Shown one piece after another: positions 1 through 6,780 of a stretch of 13,353 bases of DNA. How positions within the stretch are numbered: the first letter of the stretch is position 1; each line of letters opens with the position of its first letter. Origin of the DNA: Candidatus Woesearchaeota archaeon (GTDB taxonomy: Archaea; Nanobdellota; Nanobdellia; Woesearchaeales; UBA10216); the NCBI GenBank assembly GCA_016180145.1, contig JACPBT010000072.1:1-13353 (forward strand). The letters are read 5' to 3'. The translations under genes and the position numbers were made by a program. Under the pieces are notes generated by a model that was given only the letters and a program-made list of their open reading frames with translations, was not told where the DNA came from and did not search any database.

Positions 1-1
1 A

Positions 2-193
2 GCTAATAATCTTATGACAAGAGAACAGCTAAAGAAAAAACTGCCTACAAAAATAATGCACCAAACACTGAATGTAATTTTAAGATACTTGGATGACAGT
101 GGGAAAATTTTAGATGGAAGAAAGGGAATTTTATGGATATACAATCCAAGCCCAAAACTGGATAAAGCGATAAAAGATGGAGTTGAACTATAA
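2..193 (+). CDS. Winged-helix-like small protein, 5' end outside window
   Basis: The reading frame is open from the window edge to TAA at 191-193. An internal ATG at 14 exists, but residues before it (ANNL) read smoothly into the following MTREQL, so the gene probably begins upstream of the window. The visible 59-60 residues have a helix rich in Lys/Leu (TREQLKKKLP), a second helix (HQTLNVILRYLDDSGKI) and a short beta-wing-like stretch (GILWIYNP), the pattern of a winged helix-turn-helix DNA-binding domain. The stop overlaps the next gene's ATG (TAATG at 191-195), so the two are translationally coupled. Inference: an autoregulatory or antitoxin-like partner of the downstream TA-like ORF. I recognise the fold pattern only, not a named family. 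Confidence 0.6.
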   Translation, partial: ANNLMTREQLKKKLPTKIMHQTLNVILRYLDDSGKILDGRKGILWIYNPSPKLDKAIKDGVEL

Positions 194-468
194 TGTTCAA
201 GGGAAAGCCTACAAAAGTAATTATTACAGGAGAGGCCAAAGAAGAGTTTGGTGATTTAAACAAAGTTGTAGGAGAAGAAATAGCCAAGGGAATCGCAAGG
301 ATTTTAAGCAGTACAGTTATGGAAACACAAGTAGTCACAATGCCAAAAAGAGAATACGAGCAACTGAAGCAGCAATCTGAAGTAGACCATGAATTACTTA
401 CCAAGCTGGTCAGGGGCTTAGAAGACATTAAAGCAGGCAGGGTTAAGCCCTGGAGAAAGCATGATTAG
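193..468 (+). CDS. Toxin-antitoxin-like hybrid: RelE-type N-terminus joined to antitoxin-like tail
   Basis: This encodes 91 residues. Residues 8-34 (KVIITGEAKEEFGDLNKVVG, then EEIAKGI) resemble the first strand and helix of archaeal RelE/ParE-family toxins. The rest of the roughly 110-residue toxin, including the basic catalytic strands, is absent. From about Met43 (ATG at 319) the sequence changes character: METQVVTMPKREYEQLKQQ continues into a helical segment ending LEDIKAGRVKPW, like a stand-alone DPANN antitoxin. Two readings fit: a toxin remnant fused in frame to its antitoxin after a deletion, or a real antitoxin translated from 319 with a non-coding leader. No clear Shine-Dalgarno site precedes either ATG; the 193 ATG overlaps the upstream stop. 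The region looks more AT-rich than the aldolase that follows, which suits mobile TA material. The family resemblance is from memory. Confidence 0.55.
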   Translation: MFKGKPTKVIITGEAKEEFGDLNKVVGEEIAKGIARILSSTVMETQVVTMPKREYEQLKQQSEVDHELLTKLVRGLEDIKAGRVKPWRKHD

Positions 469-497
469 GAATGTAATATGCACTGCTTCTGCAAAAA

Positions 498-526
498 CTT
501 TTTAAATTTCAAGATTATACAGGAGT
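498..526 (+). promoter_or_regulatory. Promoter and Shine-Dalgarno of the DUF2090 aldolase
   Basis: A TATA-like TTTAAATTT lies at 501-509, about 23 nt before the ATG at 528, and AGGAG lies at 521-525. Initiation from this TATA would give a very short or absent leader that might not include the AGGAG, so the start mode is ambiguous. Confidence 0.45.
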
Positions 527-527
527 T

Positions 528-1418
528 ATGCGCGAGCTTTACATACTGCCATTTGACCACCGCGGCAGCTTCATGCAGATAATAAAAGCAGCATCACCCC
601 CTTCTGAAGCAGACATAGCAAAGGCGCGCGAATACAAAAAAATAATTTACGACGCATTCAGCAAATCAGTAATCGGCGGAGTGCCAAAAGACAAGGCAGG
701 AATCCTTGTAGATGAATGGCTTGGGAGAGAAATACTCATAGACGCAAAGCGGCAGGGCTTCATAACATGCACGCCACTTGAAAAATCAGGGCAGGATGAG
801 TTTGAATTTGACAGGGAAGACTGGAAGGAACAGCTGAAAGAGCTTGGGCCGAACTACGCAAAAGTGCTTGTAAGATACAACCCTGAAGGAGATGAAGAAA
901 TAAACCTGAAACAGATGGAAAAGCTTGCAGAGCTGAGCAGCTACCTTGAAACACAGCCATACAGATTCCTGTTTGAGCTTTTAGTGCCGGCAACAAAGGA
1001 GCAGCTTTCAGCTGTAGGAACAAACGAGGCATATGAGAAAGACACGAGGCCCGGGCTTACCGCTGAAGCGCTGAGGCAGCTGCAGGAATCCGGAATAAAC
1101 CCGGACATCTGGAAGCTTGAAGGCGTTGACACAGACGAATCAATGCAAATGATTTCAGAACAGGTAAAAACAGGCAATCCTGAAGCGGGCATAATAATAC
1201 TTGGCAGAGGAGAGTCAGCAGAAAAAGCAGAACACTGGCTGAGGATAGGCGCAAAGGCAGACAACGCAATAGGATTTGCAGTAGGAAGGACAGTATTCAA
1301 GGAAGCGCTTGAGCAGCACGCAGCAGGAAAAACAACAAGAGAGCAGGCAGTAAACAAAATATCACAAAACTACTCATTCTTTGTAGATGTGTGGAAAAAA
1401 GTCAAGTCGGAGAGTTAA
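528..1418 (+). CDS. Stand-alone DUF2090 / LacD-like class I aldolase
   Basis: The 296-residue protein belongs to the DUF2090 family, known mostly as the C-terminal domain of bacterial IolC fusions and related to class I tagatose-1,6-bisphosphate aldolase LacD. The Schiff-base aldolase pattern is visible in order: PFDHRGSF (residues 8-15), AKVLVRYNP (Lys112), RFLFELLVP (Glu150) and IWKLEGVD (Lys196, the expected imine lysine). The LGRGES and IGFAVGRT segments near 226-255 look like the phosphate-binding C-terminal loops of a TIM barrel. There is no kinase domain, so this is the aldolase half alone. It converges on an FBPase gene, which suggests a cytoplasmic role in fructose-1,6-bisphosphate or a related sugar-phosphate cleavage/condensation. 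The fold is well supported; the substrate is inferred. Inositol-derived or deoxy-sugar phosphates remain possible. Confidence 0.8.
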   Translation: MRELYILPFDHRGSFMQIIKAASPPSEADIAKAREYKKIIYDAFSKSVIGGVPKDKAGILVDEWLGREILIDAKRQGFITCTPLEKSGQDEFEFDREDWKEQLKELGPNYAKVLVRYNPEGDEEINLKQMEKLAELSSYLETQPYRFLFELLVPATKEQLSAVGTNEAYEKDTRPGLTAEALRQLQESGINPDIWKLEGVDTDESMQMISEQVKTGNPEAGIIILGRGESAEKAEHWLRIGAKADNAIGFAVGRTVFKEALEQHAAGKTTREQAVNKISQNYSFFVDVWKKVKSES

Positions 1419-1421
1419 CTT

Positions 1422-2284
1422 TCACTTTATGTGATGATGCGCTTCTATGAATCTTATAGTCTGTGTTTTAGACCTCATCACTATGGAATGCGTTTTTATG
1501 CCATGATGGCTTGCTGAAACCCCTTTAAGTATTGGACCATCAATAATGCCTGTAGCGACAAACTGAAGTTCGCTGCCCTTTGCCAAGTCCTCAATCTCAA
1601 GAAGCACGTCAGGATTAACGCCCATTGACTTGGCACGCAGCCTCTCACCATCATCCTTCGGAGCAAGACGCCCCTGAAAAAAACCGCCAAGGCACTTCAC
1701 AGCAACAGCACCCAAAACGCCCTCAGGCGCAGCGCCAATGCCAAGAAGCATATCAACACCTGAATCAGGAAGGCACGGGGCAATAGCACCGGCAACATCC
1801 CCATCACCAATAAGGCGAACTCTCGCTCCGCACTCCCGCAAATCCTTAATCAGCTGCTCATGGCGCGGCCTATCCATAACCATCACGGTAACTTCTGAAA
1901 CAGGCTTCTCAAGAGCCTTTGCAACTGCCTCAACATTCTCCTTAACGCTTTTGTCAAGATGCACTTTCCCTGCGGCTTTTTTCCCCACTGAAATCTTATT
2001 CATATACATATCAGGAGCGTGAAGCAAAGTTCCTTTAGGACCTGCAGCAAAAACAGAAATGGCATTAGGATAGCCAAAAGCAACAGAATTCGTGCACTCC
2101 AAAGGGTCAACAGCAATGTCAATCTCAGGGCCTTTGCCGCATCAACATAATTAAAGCGGGAACGCATAGCCTCAGTCGCAGCCCGGTCAGCAGCCTTCTT
2201 ATCACCCTTCCCAATCCACTCAGAAGCAGCAATGGCAGCAGCCTCAGTAACCCTTACAAATTCCAAAGCAAGATTGCGCTCCAC
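1422..2284 (-). pseudogene. glpX: Class II fructose-1,6-bisphosphatase (GlpX type), broken by an out-of-frame internal deletion
   Basis: GlpX hydrolyses fructose 1,6-bisphosphate in gluconeogenesis. The start is GTG at 2284, 26-27 nt below a TATA box (2307-2314), so the promoter looks intact. The first frame gives MERNLALEFVRVTEAAAIAA onward and GKGDKKAAD (metal-ligand Asp33), then leaves the family at about residue 49. The second frame resumes with KGPEIDIAVDPLE (from 2135; counterparts of E. coli Asp85 and Glu88) and continues normally through LLHAPDMYM, the PRHEQL segment, IGDGDVAGAI and GIGAAPEGVLGA to the end at 1422. About 26 codons corresponding to E. coli residues 50-76 are missing, including the GEGE metal site (Glu57) and DEAPMLYIGE. 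The second frame has TGA at 2144-2142, so no single product spans both parts. The motif DPLEGT reads DPLECT here. The cause could be true decay or an assembly error. Confidence 0.88.
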
Positions 2285-2306
2285 GCTTTACAGATTATAA
2301 CTGCTT

Positions 2307-2314
2307 ATTATAAA
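2307..2314 (-). promoter_or_regulatory. TATA box of the FBPase gene
   Basis: On the minus strand TTTATAAT is centred 26-27 nt upstream of the GTG at 2284. This is archaeal leaderless spacing and supports 2284 as the original start of the broken FBPase. Confidence 0.55.
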
Positions 2315-2336
2315 TTTTTTCCACAACTGCAAAATG

Positions 2337-2344
2337 CTTTTATA
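2337..2344 (+). promoter_or_regulatory. TATA box of the zinc-ribbon gene
   Basis: A CTTTTATA box is centred about 25 nt before the ATG at 2366, with no Shine-Dalgarno site in between. A leaderless transcript is implied. The box lies in the 82-nt region shared with the divergent FBPase gene. Confidence 0.5.
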
Positions 2345-2365
2345 CAACAAAGGAACAGCGCTTTT

Positions 2366-2497
2366 ATGACTGAAAAACGCTACGTATGCAAAGGAACCTG
2401 CAAAGGCTCTGTTTCAGAAGCAGAGTTCAATTCAGGAAAAAACAAGTGCGCAACAAAGAACTGTAACCGCTTCGGCAAGCCTTTGGTTAAGAAGTAA
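2366..2497 (+). CDS. 43-residue zinc-ribbon microprotein
   Basis: ATG at 2366 opens a 43-codon frame ending at TAA 2495-2497. The protein begins MTEKRYVCKGTCKGSV and has four cysteines as C8-x3-C12 and C28-x4-C33 (KCATKNCNRF). Two Cys knuckles of this kind could hold one zinc ion in a small rubredoxin-like ribbon. The tail is basic (GKPLVKK). Its own TATA box sits at leaderless distance, and the frame is Cys/Lys-rich in a way chance frames rarely are, so I call it real. Short archaeal zinc ribbons starting (K)YVCKG..C are familiar from DPANN genomes (from memory). The function is unknown; nucleic-acid or protein binding are the usual guesses. Nothing links it functionally to the divergent FBPase. 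Confidence 0.7.
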   Translation: MTEKRYVCKGTCKGSVSEAEFNSGKNKCATKNCNRFGKPLVKK

Positions 2498-2626
2498 CTA
2501 TAGGACGTTGGCAAACGATTGTAGCCTATGATTGGCACTCTAATAATCACATTGAGCCTAATACCAATAAGCCTGTAACCATGGAAAACTCCACTGCTCA
2601 CTTAACCTGACATATTTGCGGCTGGC
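2498..2626. other. Convergent intergenic gap, no feature seen
   Basis: These 129 bases lie between the stops of the zinc-ribbon gene and the phosphatase-like gene. I found no plausible start with coding content, no C/D-box pair, no tRNA arms and no strong hairpin followed by T residues. Confidence 0.5.
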
Positions 2627-3217
2627 TTATGCCAAAATCAAGCCTTCTTTTCTCATTCTTTTGAGTGCATTATCAACGTAAAATTCAATTTTTTTAATAA
2701 CGTGCATGTGACACCTTATAACCCCCTCGTAATCTCTGGGATCTGTTTTTCTACAAAGCCGATAGATAAACGCCCTCGCTTCGTATGGCATATCCCGAAA
2801 AATAAAAAACAGAGGAACGCTACCAATCAAGCTAGCCGGGCTGGCAACCTCTTCATACAGAAATCCTGCGTATTGCGGAAGCGTGAACACCCTCCCCTCC
2901 AAATCCGGCGCCTTCTCCAAAACATTATCGACCTGCTTCCTTTCCATGCAAAGTATTAAATCCTGCAACTTAAGCAACTCTTCTGTCACTATACTATTCT
3001 GATGCATTGACGGCACATACCCCAGCCTTTTCATAGCTTCTCTTATTTCATTAGTCATTCCGAGATAAGTCACATTAAGAAAATGATTATAATCCGGATT
3101 GGTCAAGCCAGCGGAACTCACATTCAAAGAAGCATCAGCTGCCATGATTCTGGTTATCTGTTCAGCTACAGGGCTCCTGTCAAGGTTATATCTGCAAACA
3201 TAAAGCAGGCTTGCCAT
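2627..3217 (-). CDS. Low-molecular-weight protein-tyrosine-phosphatase-like protein
   Basis: The 196-residue protein starts at ATG 3217. The family begins immediately before its P-loop strand, and MASLLYVC does this; a TATA box centred 27 nt upstream (3241-3247) supports a leaderless start there rather than the upstream ATG at 3256. The phosphate-binding loop is C-RYNLD-R-S-P, which keeps the catalytic Cys, the mid-loop Asn and the Arg-Ser of CX5RS but replaces the usual TGNTC. The middle has YVPSMHQNSIVTEELLKLQD and LILCMERKQVDNVL, matching the family's second strand and helix. TDPRDYEGVIRCH near the C-terminus supplies the DP general-acid motif. Related families include Wzb-type phosphatases and arsenate reductase; no ars or polysaccharide genes are nearby. 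At 196 residues it exceeds the usual 140-160. Substrate unknown; phosphatase activity is likely since the key residues remain. Confidence 0.78.
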   Translation of the reverse strand: MASLLYVCRYNLDRSPVAEQITRIMAADASLNVSSAGLTNPDYNHFLNVTYLGMTNEIREAMKRLGYVPSMHQNSIVTEELLKLQDLILCMERKQVDNVLEKAPDLEGRVFTLPQYAGFLYEEVASPASLIGSVPLFFIFRDMPYEARAFIYRLCRKTDPRDYEGVIRCHMHVIKKIEFYVDNALKRMRKEGLILA

Positions 3218-3240
3218 AGCAATGCCATAAGAAAAGTGAC

Positions 3241-3247
3241 TTTTAAA
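3241..3247 (-). promoter_or_regulatory. TATA box of the LMW phosphatase-like gene
   Basis: TTTAAAA on the minus strand is centred 27 nt before ATG 3217, between that gene and the end of sufC (3272). It gives the phosphatase its own leaderless promoter and separates it from the suf operon. Confidence 0.55.
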
Positions 3248-3271
3248 CCTATGCAAAAGCTGCCAGTGGCG

Positions 3272-4015
3272 TTACTGCTTTGTATTTAGCAGAGGCTCAT
3301 ACCCTTTTTCTTCAAGCTTTTTCACAAGCTCATGCCCGCCTTCCATAGCAATTTTCCCGTCGGCCATCACAACGACTCTGTCCGGGGTGATGTAATTAAG
3401 GAACCTCTGATAGTGCGTAATAAGAAGTATTCCCATATTTTTCGTTTTAACTTTTTTAATCCCCTCCGCAACAATCTTAAGCGATGTTATGTCAAGCCCG
3501 GAGTCTGTCTCATCCAGCATAGCCAGTTCAGGCTTCAGCATGGCAAGCTGAAGAATCTCAGCACGCTTCTTCTCACCGCCTGAAAAGCCCTCATTAAGGT
3601 AACGCGATGCAAAATTCTCATCAATCTTAAGCATCCGCATATTATCCTTCAGGAGATTCATAAAATCCTTAACAGCAATCCTTGAGGCGCTGTGCGCATT
3701 AAGGGCAGACCTGAGAAAATTTGCAAGGCTGACACCGCTTATCTCCTGAGGATACTGGAAGGAAAGGAAAAGCCCCTTCCTTGAGCGATAGTCAGGCTTA
3801 GCCTTTGTAATATCCTCCCCCCTGAAAATTATCCTGCCCTTTGTAACAACATAATTCGGATGACCTGCAATCGTGTAGGCAAGGGTGCTTTTGCCTGAAC
3901 CATTCGGTCCCATAAGCGCAACAACCTCACCTTTAGCCACTTCAAGGTTGACTCCCTTAAGAATTTCCTTACCGCCAACAGAAACATGCAAGTCCTTAAC
4001 AACAAGCTCCTTCAT
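3272..4015 (-). CDS. sufC: SufC, ATPase of the SufBCD Fe-S cluster assembly complex
   Basis: SufC is the cytosolic ABC-type ATPase that drives cluster assembly on the SufB-SufD scaffold. I chose ATG 4015 (MKELVVKDLHVSVGGKEIL, 247 residues). It overlaps the sufU stop as ATGA and matches the family start; the longer open frame upstream is the sufU 3' end read out of frame. Walker A GPNGSGKS is at residues 36-43, the Q-loop FQYPQEISG near 87-94, the signature FSGGEKKR at 144-151 and Walker B LAMLDETDSGLD at 164-175. The ETDSGLD form, rather than EPTSGLD, is a SufC hallmark. It ends with ITHYQRFLNYI holding the switch His. It is the last gene of the suf operon, translationally coupled to sufU. 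Confidence 0.96.
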   Translation of the reverse strand: MKELVVKDLHVSVGGKEILKGVNLEVAKGEVVALMGPNGSGKSTLAYTIAGHPNYVVTKGRIIFRGEDITKAKPDYRSRKGLFLSFQYPQEISGVSLANFLRSALNAHSASRIAVKDFMNLLKDNMRMLKIDENFASRYLNEGFSGGEKKRAEILQLAMLKPELAMLDETDSGLDITSLKIVAEGIKKVKTKNMGILLITHYQRFLNYITPDRVVVMADGKIAMEGGHELVKKLEEKGYEPLLNTKQ

Positions 4016-4395
4016 GCTTTCCCACCCATAACAATTCCCTTCTGGACAGCCTTGAATGCAAGAAGGGCGCACTTAATCCTTAAATGGCTGACTTTTACAG
4101 GCAGCATTCCAAGAACCGCATCATTACCCATCTGCCTCACATCAAAAAGCTTTTTTCCCTTTATACTCTCAGTAAAAATGGACGCAGCAGCCTGGCTTAT
4201 CGCGCAGCCTTTCCCAATAAACCGCACATCCTTAACAATGCCGTTACCGGACTTTATGAAGACCTCAACCTCATCCCCGCACACAGGATTAAAATCACGA
4301 TAACGTATATCTGCATTTCTCAGCTTTCCATAATTCTGCGGATTGCGGTAATGCTCCAGAAGCTCCTCCCTATACAAATCCTCAGCAGGCATCAT
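4012..4395 (-). CDS. sufU: SufU, sulfur relay / IscU-like protein
   Basis: SufU accepts persulfide sulfur from SufS and passes it to SufBCD; in Bacillus it is a zinc-bound relay rather than a true scaffold. The protein is 127 residues, within the family range. The three conserved cysteines are visible: C39 in NPVCGDEVEVF (with Asp41), C64 in GKGCAISQAAAS and C109 in RIKCALLAF. The segment LRIKCALLAFKAVQKG matches the SufU C-terminus, and the insert before it (FDVRQMGNDAVLGMLPVKV) is longer than in IscU, favouring SufU. Start ATG 4395 overlaps the sufS stop (ATGA); the next codon is also ATG, so either could be used. The gene sits between sufS and sufC with overlaps on both sides. Confidence 0.93.
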   Translation of the reverse strand: MMPAEDLYREELLEHYRNPQNYGKLRNADIRYRDFNPVCGDEVEVFIKSGNGIVKDVRFIGKGCAISQAAASIFTESIKGKKLFDVRQMGNDAVLGMLPVKVSHLRIKCALLAFKAVQKGIVMGGKA

Positions 4396-5612
4396 TTCAG
4401 CATAACCCCCGCAACCTTTTTCAGGGCTTCTATAAAAATGTCAACTTCCCCTTTTGTGTTGTAAACATAAAAACTCGCCCTTGAGGTGCCTGAAACCCCA
4501 AGAAGCCCCATAAGAGGCATGGCACAATGATGGCCGCCCCTTATAGCCACACCCTCGCTGTCAAGTATTGAGGAAACATCATGCGGATGAACGCCCCTAA
4601 GGTTAAAAGAGATAACAGCACCCTTGCGAGAGAGAGGCGGGCCATATACTTCAATGCCGCCAATTTCCTCCAACCTCTTTGCAGCATATGCCGTAATACC
4701 CTTCCCATGGCTGAAAACACTGTCCATTCCAAGCCTATTCAGGTAATCAATTGCAGCGCTCATGCCCGCTGCGCCAGCCATGTTTGGAGTTCCTGCCTCA
4801 AACTTCCAGGGCAGCTCATTCCACTTTGCACCTTCAAAAGTAACTTCACTAATCATGTCACCGCCAAAATTAAACGGCTTAAGCGAATCAAGAAGAGCAG
4901 CCCTGCCATAAAGAACGCCAAGCCCTGTAGGGCCAAGCATCTTATGTGCTGAAAATGCAAGAAAATCACATCCAAGCTTCCTGACATTTACAGGCATGTG
5001 AGGAACAGACTGCGCGCCATCAGCCAAAACAAGAGCGCCCTTATCATGGGCAATATCAGCAATTTCCTTAACAGGATTAATGGTGCCGAGAACATTTGAA
5101 ACATGAGTCACTGCAACAATCCTTGTTTTTTTCGTAACAATATCGTTCAAATGCCCAATATCAAGCTCGCCCGTTTTCTCAATCTTAGCATACCTCACCC
5201 TTGCGCCCGACAGCTTCGCAGCATTAAGCCACGGCACAAGATTGCTGTGATGCTCCATTTGAGTGAGGAGTATTTCATCACCCTTTTTCAGAACACCTGA
5301 AAAATGATTTGCAACAATATTGATGGACTCAGTAGTATTTTTAGTGAACACCACCTCCTCAAGCCTTTCCGCACCTATAAAATCCGCAGTTTTTTCATGC
5401 GAAGAGTCATAAATTTCCGTAGCCTCCGCACTAAGCGTGTGAACGGCACGGTGAACATTTGAATTATGAAACCTGTAATAATCAGAGATGGCATCAATAA
5501 CCTGCCTCGGCTTATGGGATGTTGAGGCGTTGTCAAAGTAGACAAGCCTCTTACCATTAACCTTCCTCCCAAGTATCGGAAAGTCCTTCCTGACAACATC
5601 AGGGCTAAGCAT
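4392..5612 (-). CDS. sufS: SufS, type II cysteine desulfurase
   Basis: This PLP enzyme takes sulfur from L-cysteine, forming alanine and an enzyme persulfide for SufU. I use ATG 5612 (MLSPDVVRKDFPILGRKVNG), giving 406 residues, the normal length. The sequence upstream in frame is the 3' end of sufD; the two genes overlap by 8 nt. Seen in order: FDNASTSHKP, the QMEHHSN His near 122, the PLP-lysine motif AFSAHKMLGPTG (Lys224) and the persulfide cysteine in RGGHHCAMPLM (Cys363). The RGGHHC context with its short loop is the type II (SufS/CsdB) form, unlike IscS. Its position between sufD and sufU fits a SufS-SufU pair. No frame or key-residue defects were seen. Confidence 0.96.
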   Translation of the reverse strand: MLSPDVVRKDFPILGRKVNGKRLVYFDNASTSHKPRQVIDAISDYYRFHNSNVHRAVHTLSAEATEIYDSSHEKTADFIGAERLEEVVFTKNTTESINIVANHFSGVLKKGDEILLTQMEHHSNLVPWLNAAKLSGARVRYAKIEKTGELDIGHLNDIVTKKTRIVAVTHVSNVLGTINPVKEIADIAHDKGALVLADGAQSVPHMPVNVRKLGCDFLAFSAHKMLGPTGLGVLYGRAALLDSLKPFNFGGDMISEVTFEGAKWNELPWKFEAGTPNMAGAAGMSAAIDYLNRLGMDSVFSHGKGITAYAAKRLEEIGGIEVYGPPLSRKGAVISFNLRGVHPHDVSSILDSEGVAIRGGHHCAMPLMGLLGVSGTSRASFYVYNTKGEVDIFIEALKKVAGVMLK

Positions 5613-6759
5613 CTTCCATACTCTCCCCAACAATTGCATTAATGCCCTGCCTAAGCTCAGGAACCTTTATCATTTCAGCATACTGCTCAAAGAAACCCTC
5701 AACAAAAAGCCTTTTTGCAGACTTCTCCGAAATGCCGCGAGCCATCATGTAAAAAAGCTTCTCATCATCAATCTGCCCGACAGAAGCCTCATGGCTTGCA
5801 ATAACATCATTATTATCAATATCAAGTCGCGGGATTGGAGTTGCTTTTGCATCCCCACTGAGCAGCAATATCTTTGACTTCTGCCTCGCACAGGCATTGT
5901 AAGCGCATGCAGAAATTTTCGCAAAACCCTGCTGAATCGCCCTTGAGCTGTCCTTTAATGCGCCGCTAGCAACCATCAGCGATTCAGTGTTCCTTGCATT
6001 GTGAACGCATTTTGACAGGAAGTCAAACTGCATCTTACCCCTGCCGAAGAAAGCAGTAAACACAGACGCTGTGCTGCCAACACCGTTAAGTTCAGAATAA
6101 ACCTCAGACTTTGAAACTGAGCCGCCGGCAGCAACCTCAAGCCACTCAACATTTGCGCTTTCACCAACAACAGCCTTCCTGAAAAAATAGCTATTGCATA
6201 AAGGAAGCCTCTGGACAGAGCAGAAACGAACTGATGAATAAGGCCTTGCAACAACCTCAACAATGCCACTCCTGAATTCCGCACTGCCGGAAATATCCTC
6301 AACTATAGTAACCCTGCTGCCCTCTTCAGCCAGCACAAGAATATAAGAAAAATCAACCCCTGCACCCTCAAGACGCACACGGACAGGCTCGTCTGAAACA
6401 AAACCCTTCGGAACATGAATCAGCAAACCACTGTTAAGAAAAGCAACATTCATTGCAAGCAGCCTGTTGCCAACAGGAATGTTCGCAAGAAACATAGATT
6501 CAAGAAGCCTGCCCTTTGAGGAAAATGAGCTGTGGAGATTAGCGGCGAATACCCTGCTATGAGCATCAACAGTAAAACCTGCAAGAGGAGGCATATCTGC
6601 AACATCAACAGATTCAAAATCAGTCACTATATTAAGCCCATGCCTGAAAACAGAAGAAGGCATTGCAGAAAGGCTGTCCAAAGCAGCGAGCCTTTTTTCA
6701 AGAACAAACCCCGGCTCCCGGTTCCTTTTTGAAAACTCACTCAAGCTGGAATGCTCCAT
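5605..6759 (-). CDS. sufD: SufD, SufB partner in the Fe-S scaffold complex
   Basis: SufD is a beta-helix paralogue of SufB that forms the SufBC2D scaffold with SufC and is needed for iron entry in E. coli. I choose ATG 6759 (384 residues): GGTGATT at 6764-6770 is a Shine-Dalgarno site at proper spacing for it and far too close for the in-frame TTG at 6765. The N-terminus is helical (REPGFVLEKRLAALDSL), followed by a long beta-rich core and the C-terminal NNDVIASHEASVGQID (His323, matching the essential SufD His), then LFYMMARGISEKSAKRL. It lacks the SufB cluster-site Cys, as expected for SufD. It lies 21 nt after sufB. Many archaea carry only SufB and SufC, so an explicit SufD is informative. 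Confidence 0.92.
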   Translation of the reverse strand: MEHSSLSEFSKRNREPGFVLEKRLAALDSLSAMPSSVFRHGLNIVTDFESVDVADMPPLAGFTVDAHSRVFAANLHSSFSSKGRLLESMFLANIPVGNRLLAMNVAFLNSGLLIHVPKGFVSDEPVRVRLEGAGVDFSYILVLAEEGSRVTIVEDISGSAEFRSGIVEVVARPYSSVRFCSVQRLPLCNSYFFRKAVVGESANVEWLEVAAGGSVSKSEVYSELNGVGSTASVFTAFFGRGKMQFDFLSKCVHNARNTESLMVASGALKDSSRAIQQGFAKISACAYNACARQKSKILLLSGDAKATPIPRLDIDNNDVIASHEASVGQIDDEKLFYMMARGISEKSAKRLFVEGFFEQYAEMIKVPELRQGINAIVGESMEDA

Positions 6760-6780
6760 TTTCAATCACCAAAAAACAGA

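Noticed and set aside
1419..1434. TCAC-TTTAT-GTGA hairpin between the aldolase and FBPase ends
   Set aside because: The 4-bp stem mostly overlaps the FBPase coding end and has no T-run; it is weak as a terminator.
2128..2146. Programmed ribosomal frameshift joining the two FBPase frames
   Set aside because: There is no slippery heptamer or evident downstream structure, and even a frameshifted product would lack the GEGE metal site, so deletion explains the data better.
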